A stretch of DNA of 58,106 nucleotides from Mycobacterium sp. (GCF_019247635.1 NZ_JAFBAR010000053.1:1-58106); one strand, 5' to 3'. Counted from the first letter of the stretch, positions 20,724 to 33,747 are shown. Notes: generated from the letters alone by a model not told the origin. Translations and numbers: made by a program.

Positions 20724-20971
20724 CAGTCACCACCTCCGTCAACGTCGCGCGGTCGCCATGACCAGCCATGACACCCTACCTAGACACGCGGACCCTAAGG
20801 GTGTCCCGCCTGCCGCGATACGATTCCAGCCGCCGGGGACGGTGAGCTAACGGCACCGCACTCCCGTGGCGGCCGTCCTGCTCCTCAATCACCCTGGGTG
20901 GCTTCACCCTTCGCCCGCATCGTCTCCCGAAGGCGGCATTAGCTCTTCCGCGGAGACAGCAGGGTGAGACG

Positions 20972-22609
20972 TTAGATACCGAGTTCCTGCTCGATCTGCG
21001 GGAAGTATTGGAAACCGTCCGGAGTGAGCAGAATCCAGTCGTGAATTTGGCCGGTTGCCAGGATGAAACTGATCGGCGCACCTTGGGTCGCGGCTTTTTG
21101 CTCGAGCACCAACGTGTCGGGAGCGAGTGAATCCAGGGAGCCCGAGTAGACATACGTCGGCGGGAGTCCATGGAGTGAGCCATACAGCGGACTCACCATG
21201 TAGTTGTTCTCAGGAAGATTGCCTGCCCACTCCTTGCCGATCAGTTGCCCGGGCGCCACAGGGAGCAGGGGGTCCTGGACCAACGGAATGTTGGGATTGG
21301 TCAGCTCCACATCTAGCCAAGGTGACAGCAGAACCATCGACGAAGGTACGGGTTCACCCTGGTTCACCATGTACTCGACGGCCGACAGCGCCAGGGTGCC
21401 GCCCGCGGAGTCACCGAGCACGCTGACGTGGGAGGCCCCGTGTTGAGCGATTTCCATGGAGATAAGGCCGGCCATTTCCGGTACCACCGTGCCGGCGGTG
21501 CCGCCTTGCTGCAGTAAGGGGTATATGGGCACTTCGAAGGTCGCCCCGGTTTGGTAGGCCATTAACGAATAATCGACCCAGTGGAAGATCGACGGCGGAA
21601 AGATGAACGCGCCGCCGTGAATGGCCACCACGTAGTTGCCGGATGGATGAGCCGGCGTGATCTGCACTACCGTCATCCCGTCATAAGTCGTCTGCTGGAC
21701 AGATTCGCCCAGCAGCGCCGTCAACAGAAGGGGCGGGGAGTTGCCGATGACCAGTGATAGTGGCGGGACGTTGCTGGCGAACAGCGCCAAAAGTGGGGAA
21801 TTCGTCGCTGCAAGTTGAGGTTCAAGTCCCGACAAGGCCAGGATAGGTTTTACCGGCAAGAGCGCGGTTTCTTCCAATCTGGTTGCCAGCGACGGTGTGC
21901 CGGTGAAGGTCCCGCCCTGCACCGCCGTGAATGGCGAAGCAGCCGGGGCCCCGAAGATCTCGGTGTAAAGCGTCTCGGCCACCCCGGTGAGCACCGTGGT
22001 CGGTGAAGCTGGGGTCTGCTGAACTCCCCCAACGAGAGCGAAGCCGTTTTCGATGGCTTTGCCGAACTCGCCCGGCAGTCCGGGCAGGTTTTCCAACACT
22101 TGCCCCCACGGCCCCAACTGCGCGACCGTCGCCGACGCACTGGCGTGATATCCGCTCATCACAGCGGCATCCTGAGCCCACATCTGCTCGTATTCAGCCT
22201 CAGCCGCCGCGATCGCCGGAGCGTTTTGCCCGAACAGGTTCGAGATCACCAGCGACATCAGCTGGCCGCGATTGGCCGTCACCAGCCCGGGGTTCACGAT
22301 TGTTGCCAGCGCAGCCTCATACGAGGTGGCCGCCGCCCGCGCTTGGGTTGCCGACTGTGCGGCTTGAGCCGCTGCCCCTCCCAGCCAGTCCACGTACTGG
22401 CTGGCCACATTCGTCATCGACGCCGACCCGGCGCCTTGCCAGGCCTGGCCGGTGAGGTCGGAAGTTACCGAGCTAAACGCGTTCGCCGCTGAGCTCAGCT
22501 CGCTGCCGATCCCGTCCCAGGCCGCCGCCGCCGCCAACATCGGCCCCGAACCCGGTCCATCAAGCAGCAGCACCGAATTGATCTCTGGCGGCCACACCGA
22601 AAAGTTCAC
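20972..22609 (-). CDS. PPE-family protein fused to an alpha/beta hydrolase (lipase/esterase)
   Basis: The product has 545 residues. Residues 1-170 are a PPE domain: SVWPPEINS at 4-12, WQG at 57-59 and helical Ala-rich repeats, the form exported by ESX type VII systems. After a linker, the C-terminal half is a hormone-sensitive-lipase-type hydrolase with oxyanion HGG at 331-333, nucleophile GDSAGG (Ser401), likely Asp493 in [10 protein letters not shown] and His523 in QIHDWIL. It probably cleaves acyl esters outside the cytoplasm, like PE/PPE-LipY enzymes. GTG follows AAGGAG by 6 bases. It separates murE from pbpB, where M. tuberculosis has a PE_PGRS gene. Substrate and PE partner are unknown. 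Confidence 0.9.
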   Translation of the reverse strand: MNFSVWPPEINSVLLLDGPGSGPMLAAAAAWDGIGSELSSAANAFSSVTSDLTGQAWQGAGSASMTNVASQYVDWLGGAAAQAAQSATQARAAATSYEAALATIVNPGLVTANRGQLMSLVISNLFGQNAPAIAAAEAEYEQMWAQDAAVMSGYHASASATVAQLGPWGQVLENLPGLPGEFGKAIENGFALVGGVQQTPASPTTVLTGVAETLYTEIFGAPAASPFTAVQGGTFTGTPSLATRLEETALLPVKPILALSGLEPQLAATNSPLLALFASNVPPLSLVIGNSPPLLLTALLGESVQQTTYDGMTVVQITPAHPSGNYVVAIHGGAFIFPPSIFHWVDYSLMAYQTGATFEVPIYPLLQQGGTAGTVVPEMAGLISMEIAQHGASHVSVLGDSAGGTLALSAVEYMVNQGEPVPSSMVLLSPWLDVELTNPNIPLVQDPLLPVAPGQLIGKEWAGNLPENNYMVSPLYGSLHGLPPTYVYSGSLDSLAPDTLVLEQKAATQGAPISFILATGQIHDWILLTPDGFQYFPQIEQELGI

Positions 22610-22728
22610 CCCTGCTCCTTCCGATCAACCCGTCGGCCCCATTCCAGGAACGTACATCTTCGACGACGTGGAGGAAGGCGTTTCGCCGCGCACGAACTGC
22701 CGGCGAATGATTGACGCGATGCCGCCAC

Positions 22729-22750
22729 CGCTGCCCCGTACGGGGCAGCG
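22729..22750. repeat. 22-bp perfect palindrome between pbpB and the PPE gene
   Basis: The half-site is CGCTGCCCCGT and the second half is its exact reverse complement, so RNA from either strand can form a 9-bp G/C stem with a GTAC loop. It lies 110 bp after the pbpB stop. There is no U-run after it on either strand, so it could be a weak terminator, a protein site or an old insertion boundary. The rest of this 251-bp gap shows nothing else to me. Confidence 0.6.
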
Positions 22751-22860
22751 CACCGTTGGAGCGACTCGGCACCCGTCCACGGCGAACTCAACGTTCGATC
22801 GCGGACGGAAAAGCGGATCCGAACGCGCCGTTAGCGGCTATCGGGGCGACGCTAACGCGC

Positions 22861-24852
22861 TCAGGTGGCCTGCAACGTCAGCGGTGGTCCCGGGTCCGGT
22901 GACAGCGGCACGTTCTCGCGCTGCATCAACCAGCCGGCGATGTTGTGGAACAACGGGGCCGCCGAGTGGCCCGGCGTGCCGTCGGCGTTACGTTCCGGGT
23001 TGTCCATCATCAGCCCGATCACGTAGCGCGGATTGTCAACGGTGGCCATCCCGGCGAAGGTGATCCAGTAGACGTTGTCGAAATAGCAGCCGCAGGCGGG
23101 GTTGATCTGCTGCGCCGTCCCGGTCTTGCCGGCCATCTGGTAGCCCGGCACCGCGGCCGCTGGCCCGGTGCCCTGCTGGTAGCCCATCGGGTCACGCTGC
23201 ACGACGGCCCGCAGCATTTGGCGGACGGTCTGGGCGGTCTGCGCCGACACCACGCGAACGCCGTCGGGCCGCGGCTCCTCGATGCGGGTGCCGTCGGGCG
23301 CGATGGTGGCCTTGATGATCCGCGGAGGCATCCGGATCCCATCGTTCGCGATCGTCTGGTACATGCCGGCCATCTGCAGGAGGGTCATCGAAAGACCTTG
23401 TCCGATGGGCAGGTTGGAGAAGGTGCTGCCCGACCACTGGTCGATCGGCGGCACCAGCCCCGCACTCTCACCCGGCAGCCCCACCCCGGTGCGCTGCCCC
23501 AGCCCGAATTTGCGGACCATGTCGTAGTAGCGTTCCGGCCCTACCCGCTGGGCCAGCATCAGCGTGCCGACGTTGGACGATTTTCCGAACACGCCCGTGG
23601 TGGTGTAGGGCATCACGCCGTGTTCCCAGGCATCGTGGATCGAGACGCCGCCCATTTGAATGGAGCCGGGCACCTGTAGCACCTCGTCGGGGTTGGTGAG
23701 GCCATACTCGATAACCGAAGACGCGGTGATCACCTTGTTAACCGAGCCCGGCTCGAACGGCGAGGACACCACCAGGTTGCCCAGCTGCCGATCGCCCTGA
23801 CGGCCGATGTCCTGCGACGGGTCGAAGGTGTTGTCGTTGGCCATGGCCAGCACCTCGCCGGTCTTGGCATCTAGGACGACAGCCGAGACGTTATGTGCGC
23901 CAGACAAATTCCTGGCCTGCTGTACCTGCTGTTGCACGTAGAACTGGATGTCGTCGTCCAGGGTGAGCTGGATGGTCGAGCCGTTGACCGCCTTGTGCCT
24001 GTTGCGGTAGCTACCGGGGATGACGACGCCGTCAGATCCGCGGTCGTAGGTCACCGAGCCATCGGTACCGGCAAGCGCGGAATCCAGGGACTCCTCCAGG
24101 CCGAGCAAACCGTGGCCGTCCCAGTCGATGCCGCCGACGATATTGGCCGCCAGCGATCCGCCGGGATACTGCCGCAGATCCTGGCGCTCGGAACCCACCT
24201 CGGGATACTTCTCGCTGATCGCGCTGGCGACGGCGGGGTCGACGGCGCGGGCCAGGTACACAAACGTCTCGTCGCTCTGCAGCTTCTTCAGCAGGGTCGC
24301 GGCGTCCGGTTTGTTGTTCAACCGCCCCGCGATCTCTTTGGCCATCTCGCGCAGCCGCTCCTGCGGATCAGGGGCCGACGGCGTCTTCTTCCTAGCCTCC
24401 TCCAACTGCTGGCGGATCTTCTTGGGCTGGAAGGTCAGCGCGCGCGACTCGATGGTGAACGCGAGCTGGTCGTTGTTGCGGTCGACGATGCTGCCCCGGA
24501 TCGCCCTTTCGACGTCGGTGACCTTGAGCTGTCCGGCGGCCTGGGCGCGCAGGCCCGCGGCGTTGGACACCTGCAACATGAATAGCTGCACCGCCGCCAC
24601 CACAATCAGCGCGACGATGACGACGTTGCCGGCGCGATGCCGGAAGACGAACGAAGCGCCGCGGCTCCCGACGTGCATCGCCTGCCGGGTGCGTCGCTCT
24701 TTCGCCGAGTGACCGGAACCGGGTCGTGGCGCCGGGCTGGATTGCTTGCCCGCCTTGGCTTTCCGGAATCGCTTTGGTTCCCGGACGCCCTTCGCCTTGG
24801 GCTGACGCAAGCCCCTCGCCTGCCGCTTCGGCCGGGCGCCGCCCCGGCTCAC
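22861..24852 (-). CDS. pbpB: PbpB (FtsI/PBP3), septal transpeptidase
   Basis: The product has 663 residues. It cross-links septal peptidoglycan with FtsW. A basic cytoplasmic tail of about 75 residues precedes the transmembrane segment (NVVIVALIVVAAVQLFMLQV). The dimerisation domain starts at RGSIVDRNNDQLAFT. The transpeptidase domain has the nucleophile motif PGSVNK (SxxK), SSNVG (SxN) and KTGTAQ (KTG), all intact. GTG overlaps the upstream ftsL-like stop as GTGA. In M. tuberculosis this protein interacts with Wag31 and FtsW; both partners are encoded in this window. Confidence 0.97.
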   Translation of the reverse strand: MSRGGARPKRQARGLRQPKAKGVREPKRFRKAKAGKQSSPAPRPGSGHSAKERRTRQAMHVGSRGASFVFRHRAGNVVIVALIVVAAVQLFMLQVSNAAGLRAQAAGQLKVTDVERAIRGSIVDRNNDQLAFTIESRALTFQPKKIRQQLEEARKKTPSAPDPQERLREMAKEIAGRLNNKPDAATLLKKLQSDETFVYLARAVDPAVASAISEKYPEVGSERQDLRQYPGGSLAANIVGGIDWDGHGLLGLEESLDSALAGTDGSVTYDRGSDGVVIPGSYRNRHKAVNGSTIQLTLDDDIQFYVQQQVQQARNLSGAHNVSAVVLDAKTGEVLAMANDNTFDPSQDIGRQGDRQLGNLVVSSPFEPGSVNKVITASSVIEYGLTNPDEVLQVPGSIQMGGVSIHDAWEHGVMPYTTTGVFGKSSNVGTLMLAQRVGPERYYDMVRKFGLGQRTGVGLPGESAGLVPPIDQWSGSTFSNLPIGQGLSMTLLQMAGMYQTIANDGIRMPPRIIKATIAPDGTRIEEPRPDGVRVVSAQTAQTVRQMLRAVVQRDPMGYQQGTGPAAAVPGYQMAGKTGTAQQINPACGCYFDNVYWITFAGMATVDNPRYVIGLMMDNPERNADGTPGHSAAPLFHNIAGWLMQRENVPLSPDPGPPLTLQAT

Positions 24853-25952
24853 CGCGGCGCGCCCGGGGTGGTCGGGATGACCGGGGTGAACTGCTCACCG
24901 TTACCCGGAGCCTGGGGCGCGATCACGGTCGGCGCCTGCGGCACGATCGGGGGCAGCACCGGTTGCGGTGCAACGGGCAGTTGGGCGGGAGCCTGGGCCG
25001 GGAGGGGCACTTGCGGCACCGACCCCGTCGGCGTCTGCGGCTGACCAGGTACTGGTGCCAATCCCGGCACCGGTTGCCCACCGACCAGGCCGGGCAGGGC
25101 GGGCAGGGCCGTTGTGCCCAGCGTCGTCGAGCCGTCGGGGCCACGAAGCAGCTGCTGCGGTCCGGTCCTGCCGGGCGGCTGAGGATCATTGGGTCCCGGG
25201 GCCACCCGCACCGACACCTCCGGAGGAGGCGCCGCCGGTGGCGGGGGCGCCGGCGGAACCTCATCGGGCAACTTGGAGTTCAGCGGCGGTGGGGGGACGC
25301 CGTCGGCCGGCTTCGGGTTGCCGATGACCACCCAGCTACCGCCCGGGTCCTGAACCAGGTGGGCGGTGTCGCGCGTGGGGATCATACCCAGCTTGCGGGC
25401 CGCCTCCGCCAGGGCGGGCGCGGATTCCGCCTCGCGCACATCGCGTTCCAGCGCTTCCTTTTGCTGCTGCAGTAACCGCGTCCGCTCGCGGGCATGGCTC
25501 AACCCGTAGGAACGCTCCGCGGAGTCGGTGGATAGCCACAGCGTCAGACCAAGGCCGACGGCCAGGGAACCGATGACCAGCACGACGAACGGGACCTTGC
25601 TCGCCAGCGTGCGAGGCCGTAGGTCGATGGACGCCAGCCGGATGGCCAGGCGCTCGCTCAGCTTCGGTCGGATAACCTTGGGCGCCTTGGCCTTCCGCGC
25701 CTTGGCCCGTGCCTTTGCCTGGCTGGTGTTCTTGGCCCTGCCCGGCCGTTCGACGGGCCGGGTGATCGGACTGGTCTGGGGTCCCGACCTCCCGGACCGC
25801 GAAGCTCGCGGCTCGCGCGTCGAATTCTTCGGGGTTCGGCGCGACGACACCGCGTCGGCGGTCGCGGGCGTCCTCTTGCGGGCTGCACCGTCGCGCCGAC
25901 TTCGACGATCGCCGCTGCCGCCGCGTTTGGGCGCCTCACGCTTCGTCTTCAT
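24849..25952 (-). CDS. FtsL-like bitopic division protein with proline-rich tail (Rv2164c-like)
   Basis: The product has 367 residues. The cytoplasmic N-terminus of about 120 residues is rich in Lys/Arg/Ser. One transmembrane segment ([20 protein letters not shown]) is followed by a short coiled coil ([20 protein letters not shown]) and [18 protein letters not shown], which resembles the FtsL pattern LGMxxP. About 160 residues of Pro/Ala/Gly/Gln-rich sequence follow, probably extended in the periplasm. The location between rsmH and pbpB is the classical ftsL position, and both ends overlap neighbours by four bases. FtsL assignment rests on topology and position; the proline tail is a mycobacterial addition. 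Confidence 0.85.
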   Translation of the reverse strand: MKTKREAPKRGGSGDRRSRRDGAARKRTPATADAVSSRRTPKNSTREPRASRSGRSGPQTSPITRPVERPGRAKNTSQAKARAKARKAKAPKVIRPKLSERLAIRLASIDLRPRTLASKVPFVVLVIGSLAVGLGLTLWLSTDSAERSYGLSHARERTRLLQQQKEALERDVREAESAPALAEAARKLGMIPTRDTAHLVQDPGGSWVVIGNPKPADGVPPPPLNSKLPDEVPPAPPPPAAPPPEVSVRVAPGPNDPQPPGRTGPQQLLRGPDGSTTLGTTALPALPGLVGGQPVPGLAPVPGQPQTPTGSVPQVPLPAQAPAQLPVAPQPVLPPIVPQAPTVIAPQAPGNGEQFTPVIPTTPGAPR

Positions 25953-27103
25953 GTATCGCCCTTCCCAATTCGTTGCACGGCCCGCAATCGCGCCGGGGCG
26001 CTGCGGGGGTTGCGTTCGATTTCGGCGGCGCCAGCTCTTTCGGCGCCGCGCGTCAAAGACGCGAATTGTGGTCCATGGCCGGGAAGTTCGACGGGGAGGC
26101 CCGCCGGCGTGCGGGAGGCGATGGCGTCGGCGAACGCCCGCTTGACGATCCGGTCCTCTAGCGACTGGTAGGCCAGCACCGCGATACGCCCGCCGACGTC
26201 GAGCGCGTCCAGCGCCGCGGGGATCGCGCTGCGCAGGGAGCCCAACTCGTCGTTGACCGCGATGCGCAGCGCCTGGAAGGTGCGCTTTGCCGGGTGCCCG
26301 CCGGTGCGTCGCGCGGGAGCCGGAATCGCCTCGTAGAGCAAGGCGACCAACTCGGCGGTCGAGGTGAACCGAGCGCGGGAGCGTTGCCGGACGATCCGCG
26401 CGGCGATGCGGCGTGCGAACCGCTCCTCGCCGTAGCGGTGCAGGATGTCGGCCAGTGCGGTCTCGTCGTAGGTGTTCAGGATCTCTGCCGCGGTGAGTGG
26501 CGAGTCGGGGTCCATCCGCATGTCCAGCGGCGCGTCCTGAGCGTAGGCGAAGCCCCGTTCGGGGCGGTCGAGCTGCATCGACGAAACCCCTAGATCGAAG
26601 AGCACGCCGTCGACGGATTGTGCAGCGGCATAGCCGGATTCGGCCAGCACCTCGGGCAGCCGGTCATATCGCGTGCGCAGCAACGTGATTCGGTCGGCGA
26701 ATCGCGCCAGGCGAACTCCCGCGATGTCCAGCGCAGCGGGGTCGCGGTCGAGTCCGATCAGGCGCAGGCCGGGCAGTTCCGTCAAGAAGCGCGCCGCGTG
26801 TCCGCCCGCGCCGAGCGTGGCGTCGACGAGAACCGCGTCCGAGCCGTCCGGGTGGTGGCGGGTCAGTGCCGGGATGAGCAGCTCCGCGCACCGCTGCAGC
26901 AAAACGGGCGCGTGCCCGAAATCGTCTGGATTCTCAACCACCGCAACGCCTCCCCGGGTCCAGGTCTCCAAGGCGGGCGCCCCTGCACCGAGGTCCCTGT
27001 CCGAACCTATGAACCTGGCGTTGGGGAAGTACGCCAGGGTCGGTTCGGGCAGAGGCCACGATGCACGGGCATGCGCCTTAGAAAATGTCGCCGAGTGCTT
27101 CAT
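25949..27103 (-). CDS. rsmH: RsmH (MraW), 16S rRNA C1402 N4-methyltransferase
   Basis: The product has about 384 residues. It methylates N4 of C1402 in the ribosomal decoding centre using SAM. The SAM-binding motif [15 protein letters not shown] lies near 95, with [17 protein letters not shown] and [18 protein letters not shown] conserved downstream. An N-terminal extension of about 60 residues before [10 protein letters not shown] is usual in mycobacteria. ATG 27103 lies 26 bp inside mraZ; the family motif LAYFPNARF begins just after, so a start further upstream is not needed. Its stop overlaps the ftsL-like ATG. Confidence 0.95.
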   Translation of the reverse strand: MKHSATFSKAHARASWPLPEPTLAYFPNARFIGSDRDLGAGAPALETWTRGGVAVVENPDDFGHAPVLLQRCAELLIPALTRHHPDGSDAVLVDATLGAGGHAARFLTELPGLRLIGLDRDPAALDIAGVRLARFADRITLLRTRYDRLPEVLAESGYAAAQSVDGVLFDLGVSSMQLDRPERGFAYAQDAPLDMRMDPDSPLTAAEILNTYDETALADILHRYGEERFARRIAARIVRQRSRARFTSTAELVALLYEAIPAPARRTGGHPAKRTFQALRIAVNDELGSLRSAIPAALDALDVGGRIAVLAYQSLEDRIVKRAFADAIASRTPAGLPVELPGHGPQFASLTRGAERAGAAEIERNPRSAPARLRAVQRIGKGDT

Positions 27104-27509
27104 CGCTGGCCGCGGAGAAGTTCTCTTCGTGGGTCTGCTGGTAGTCGTGCCAGGCTTGCGCATCCCAGATTTCGAGATAGTCGACCGCTCCGATCACCAC
27201 GCAATCCTTGGAGAGGTGGGCATAGCGACGGTGGTCGGCCGACAACGTGATCCGGCCTTGTGTGTCGGGGTGCTGCTCATCGGTGCCGGCGGCCAGGCTG
27301 CGCAGGAAAGCCCTGGCTTCCGGGTTACTCCGTGGTGCCTTGCTGGCGCGCCGCGCGAGTTGCTCGAATTCCGTTCGTGGGTAGACAGCCAGGCTGTGGT
27401 CTTGGCTCTTGGTAACCATCAGCCCCCCTGCCAGCGCGTCACGGAATTTGGCGGGCAATGTCAGCCGCCCCTTGTCGTCGAGCCTGGGCGTGTAGGTGCC
27501 GAGAAACAC
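27078..27509 (-). CDS. mraZ: MraZ, transcriptional regulator of the division and cell wall cluster
   Basis: The product has 143 residues. Two tandem AbrB-like repeats each carry the MraZ core: [14 protein letters not shown] near the start and [13 protein letters not shown] in the second half (DxxGRxxLP-type). MraZ binds repeated TGGGN boxes ahead of its own gene and represses the operon in bacteria where it has been tested. The GTG at 27509 ([10 protein letters not shown]) is fixed by a GGAGGTGAGCTG ribosome site and by family length; the longer open frame upstream is the promoter and operator region. First gene of the minus-strand cluster. Confidence 0.97.
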   Translation of the reverse strand: MFLGTYTPRLDDKGRLTLPAKFRDALAGGLMVTKSQDHSLAVYPRTEFEQLARRASKAPRSNPEARAFLRSLAAGTDEQHPDTQGRITLSADHRRYAHLSKDCVVIGAVDYLEIWDAQAWHDYQQTHEENFSAASDEALGDIF

Positions 27510-27566
27510 CAGCTCACCTCCCGTCCCGAGCGGCTCCGACTTCGCCCAAACACTTCGGCCACCATA

Positions 27567-27591
27567 CCCCACAGTCCCCCACTTCACCCCA
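27567..27591 (-). promoter_or_regulatory. MraZ operator: three TGGGG boxes at 10-bp spacing
   Basis: On the minus strand TGGGG occurs at 27591-27587, 27581-27577 and 27571-27567, each one helical turn apart, 60-80 bp before the mraZ GTG. A degenerate fourth box (TGGCC) follows at 27561-27557. Repeated TGGG boxes with 10-bp period are the known MraZ recognition pattern, so autoregulation is expected. Confidence 0.75.
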
Positions 27592-27741
27592 TTCCTAGCC
27601 ATTGTCATGTCTCGGTGTGGCGTTTTTTGCCGAAACTCCGACGCGGGTTCGCCCGACTGGCCTGCGACGCCGGTTGGCGCCCGCCCTATGGCCTAGCAAA
27701 TGCGCATGTCAGAGGCGCAAAACCGCTGGGTCTGTCGTCGG

Positions 27742-27756
27742 TGGGGCGAAGTGGGG
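27742..27756 (+). promoter_or_regulatory. Second MraZ-like operator on the opposite strand
   Basis: TGGGGCGAAGTGGGG matches 14 of 15 bases of the minus-strand operator element TGGGGTGAAGTGGGG at 27591-27577, but in reverse orientation and 165 bp further out. Two boxes at 10-bp spacing are present. It may be a remote MraZ site; no gene starts just after it on the plus strand. Confidence 0.45.
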
Positions 27757-27939
27757 CACATGCCAGCCCACCGGACTCGATTCAAAAACGATTTGGCCTC
27801 AAGACGGCTCGACGGGCCGACTAACCACACCGCAAGACGCCGAGCCTGCAATCCTGGCGCCGAGCCTGCGCACAGTTCGCGTCCGACGCAGAATTCACGC
27901 CCTCACCGCAGACTCGGGTGGGCGCAACTACGAAACAGC

Positions 27940-27960
27940 GGGGCAGCCATCAGGCCGCCC
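27940..27960. repeat. Imperfect hairpin, direct-repeat copy of the adjacent terminator
   Basis: GGGGCAGCC, ATCA loop, GGCCGCCC. It differs by one stem base from the copy 32 bp to the right, so an inverted repeat has been duplicated in tandem. Confidence 0.6.
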
Positions 27961-27971
27961 GGTATAAAAGT

Positions 27972-27993
27972 GGGGCAGCCATCAGGCTGCCCC
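27972..27993 (-). terminator. Probable intrinsic terminator of the DUF3040 gene
   Basis: A perfect 9-bp stem (GGGGCAGCC / GGCTGCCCC) with an ATCA loop lies 22 bp after the stop of the minus-strand gene. On that strand it is followed by ACTTTTATA, giving a short U-run. The duplicated stem at 27940-27960 may act as a back-up. Confidence 0.6.
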
Positions 27994-28015
27994 GCGAGGT
28001 CTGCGTGCGCTCCGC

Positions 28016-28420
28016 TTACTCGTCGAAGCGGCGGCGGAAGCGATCCTCCATGCGGCTGGTGAACGACCCCCCGCCACCCTTGGTGCGGCGCTGGCGCGAC
28101 GCCCCGGAACCCGATCCCGGGTGGTCCTGCCTACTGGCCAACCTGGGACCGGTGACGGCAAACACCACACCGCCGAACATCACGATGAAGCCAATCACGC
28201 TGAGGATCGGAAAGTTCCCGATCATCGTGGCCTTGAACGCCACGCCGGAGACCAGCATCCCGAGGCCGACGACAAATAGCGCTGCACCCTGCAGACGTCG
28301 CCGTGCGGTCGGTGCGCGGAGGCCTCCGCCACGGACGCTCGACGCGAACTTGGGATCCTCGGCATAGAGAGCGCTCTCGATCTGATCGAGCATTCGCTGC
28401 TCATGATCGGAGAGTGGCAT
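28016..28420 (-). CDS. DUF3040 membrane protein (Rv2169c-like)
   Basis: The product has 134 residues. It begins MPLSDHEQRMLDQIESALYAEDPKFA, of which PLSxxExRxLxxxE is the DUF3040 signature. Two transmembrane helices (about 49-68 and 72-92) follow a basic stretch, and the C-terminus is basic and Gly/Ser-rich (GSGASRQRRTKGGGGS). The family is widespread in actinobacteria, with no known biochemical role. It is the next minus-strand gene upstream of mraZ but is separated by about 500 bp and a terminator-like hairpin, so it is not in the mraZ operon. Confidence 0.88.
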   Translation of the reverse strand: MPLSDHEQRMLDQIESALYAEDPKFASSVRGGGLRAPTARRRLQGAALFVVGLGMLVSGVAFKATMIGNFPILSVIGFIVMFGGVVFAVTGPRLASRQDHPGSGSGASRQRRTKGGGGSFTSRMEDRFRRRFDE

Positions 28421-28712
28421 TCGTCCCTCCTTGCCGACGGCGGGTTGACACGTTATTTATCGATAACACGCGGATGCCCGTTACGCGAGCAACTAACTCA
28501 GATGATACGAGGTCAATCTGTGCGGTACCACTGCTTCGGGCGCCGATTCTATCCTGGCTATCCCGCCCGCCGCCGCACCCCCGCCGCGAGCCGGAACACC
28601 ACCGTGCCAACCGATGCCGACCCACAGATCACTCTTGTGGCAACACCGCCCACTGGCATTCGATAATGGGCGCCAACCCATCGAGTCGCCCACCTGACAA
28701 GGACACCGCGAG

Positions 28713-29321
28713 TTGGCGATATTCCTTATCGATCTGCTGCCGACCGACATGGAGCGCCGCCTCGGCGAGGCCCTGGATGTCTATGTCGACGCGATGCGCT
28801 ACCCCCGCGGCACAGAGAACCAGCGCGCGGCGATGTGGCTCGAACACACCCGACGACTCGGCTGGAAGGCGGTGGCCGCCGTCGAGTGGAAGTCAACGGC
28901 CGACGAAGCGCCGTCGGCCGCCGAGCTCAGTGATGCACCCTTGCTCGGCGTGGCCTACGGCTATCCCGGGGCGCCTGGTCAGTGGTGGCAGCAACAGGTT
29001 GTCCTGGGCCTGCAACGCGGCGGCCTGGCCCCCACGGAAATCTCGCGCCTGATGAATAGCTACTTCGAGCTCACCGAGCTGCACATCGCACCCAGCGCCC
29101 AGGGGCGCGGTCTCGGCGAGGCGCTGGCTCGCCGGCTGCTTTGCGACCGCGTCGAGCAAAACGTCCTGCTCTCCACACCTGAAACCACCGGTGAGCCCAA
29201 CCGCGCTTGGCGCCTGTATCGACGGCTGGGCTTCACCGACATCATCCGCGGCTACCATTTCGCCGGCGACCCACGGGCTTTCGCGGTCTTGGGTCGCGCC
29301 CTGCCCCTGCAGCCGGCGTAA
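28713..29321 (+). CDS. GNAT-family N-acetyltransferase (Rv2170-like)
   Basis: The product has 202 residues. The acetyl-CoA-binding motif is ELHIAPSAQGRGLGEALARRLL near 123-143 (pattern QGRGLG), followed by the acceptor-side region NRAWRLYRRLGF typical of GNAT motif B. The TTG start has an AAGGA ribosome site 10 bases ahead. The M. tuberculosis orthologue has been reported as a protein lysine acetyltransferase; substrate specificity here is not visible. It is divergent from the DUF3040 gene, with a 292-bp spacer that should hold both promoters; I could not single out boxes. lppM follows after 63 bp. Confidence 0.87.
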   Translation: MAIFLIDLLPTDMERRLGEALDVYVDAMRYPRGTENQRAAMWLEHTRRLGWKAVAAVEWKSTADEAPSAAELSDAPLLGVAYGYPGAPGQWWQQQVVLGLQRGGLAPTEISRLMNSYFELTELHIAPSAQGRGLGEALARRLLCDRVEQNVLLSTPETTGEPNRAWRLYRRLGFTDIIRGYHFAGDPRAFAVLGRALPLQPA

Positions 29322-29384
29322 CACACCAGGCGCTAGGGGCGACGACTCGTCCAAGCGGCACACCGGATCTGGCACGATGACCTG

Positions 29385-30109
29385 GTGCGCGCCAGCTCCC
29401 GCCCCCGCCCAGCCCGACGGTCCCGAGCATCGGTGACGCGGCGGCGCCGGGCATTGGCCATCCTGATGCTGCTGATGCTGGTTCCGCTGGCCACCGGGTG
29501 CCTGCGGGTCAGGGCCTCGATCACCATCTCCCCTGATGACCTGGTGTCCGGGGAGATCATCGCCGCAGCCAAACCCAAGACATCGAAGGACACCGGTCCA
29601 CAGCTGGACACCAACAATCTCGCGTTCAGCCAGAAGGTGGCCGTCTCGAACTACGACAGCGACGGCTATGTCGGGTCGCAGGCGGTGTTCTCCGACGTCA
29701 CCTTCGCCGAGATGCCCCAGCTGGCCAACCTGAACTCCAACGCCCAGGGCGTGAATCTGTCGCTGCGCCGCAACGGCAATCTGGTCATCCTGGAGGGCCG
29801 AGCGGACCTGACCTCGGTCACCGATCCCGACGCCGACGTCGAACTCAACGTCGCCTTCCCTGGGGTAGTGACATCCACGAACGGCGAGCGCGTCGAGCCC
29901 GAGGTCGTGCAGTGGAAACTCAAACCGGGCGTGGTGAGCACCATGACCGCCCAAGCCCGCTATACCGATCCGAATACGCGCTCCTTCACCGGGGCGGGCA
30001 TCTGGCTGGGCATCGCGTCGTTCGCGGCCGCCGGCGTCGTAGCGCTGCTGGCATGGATCGGCCGGGACCGTTCTCCCCGGTTCACCGCACCACGGGACCA
30101 GCCGCCGGC

Positions 30110-30113
<4 letters not shown>
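29385..30113 (+). CDS. lppM: LppM lipoprotein
   Basis: The product has 242 residues. A very basic n-region (RRSRASVTRRRR) and hydrophobic core lead to the lipobox LATGC, so Cys39 should be lipidated after signal cleavage. A soluble domain of about 150 residues follows, and a second membrane span (GIWLGIASFAAAGVVALLAW) lies near the C-terminus with a short basic tail. The topology matches M. tuberculosis LppM, implicated in phagosome manipulation and phosphoinositide binding. It converges on the MTHFR-like gene with a four-base overlap. Confidence 0.92.

Positions 30114-33733
<3,620 letters not shown>

Positions 33734-33747
<14 letters not shown>

Larger units (their letters stand above)
27592..28015. 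other. Non-coding gap between mraZ and the DUF3040 gene
   Basis: This stretch, with the adjoining mraZ operator, has no convincing gene. It contains the mraZ promoter area, the second operator-like element near 27750, and two near-identical hairpins at 27940-27993. Plus-strand open frames across it have no recognisable domain and no good ribosome site. In M. tuberculosis an IS6110 copy sits in the matching interval; no insertion sequence is visible here. Confidence 0.6.

Noticed and set aside
20776..20970. Terminator between the PPE gene and murE
   Set aside because: Only short imperfect stems without a U-run; not enough to report.
27610..28062. Plus-strand open frames upstream of mraZ (about 120-150 codons)
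   Set aside because: No family resemblance, no good ribosome site, and they run through the terminator hairpins and into the antisense of the DUF3040 gene.
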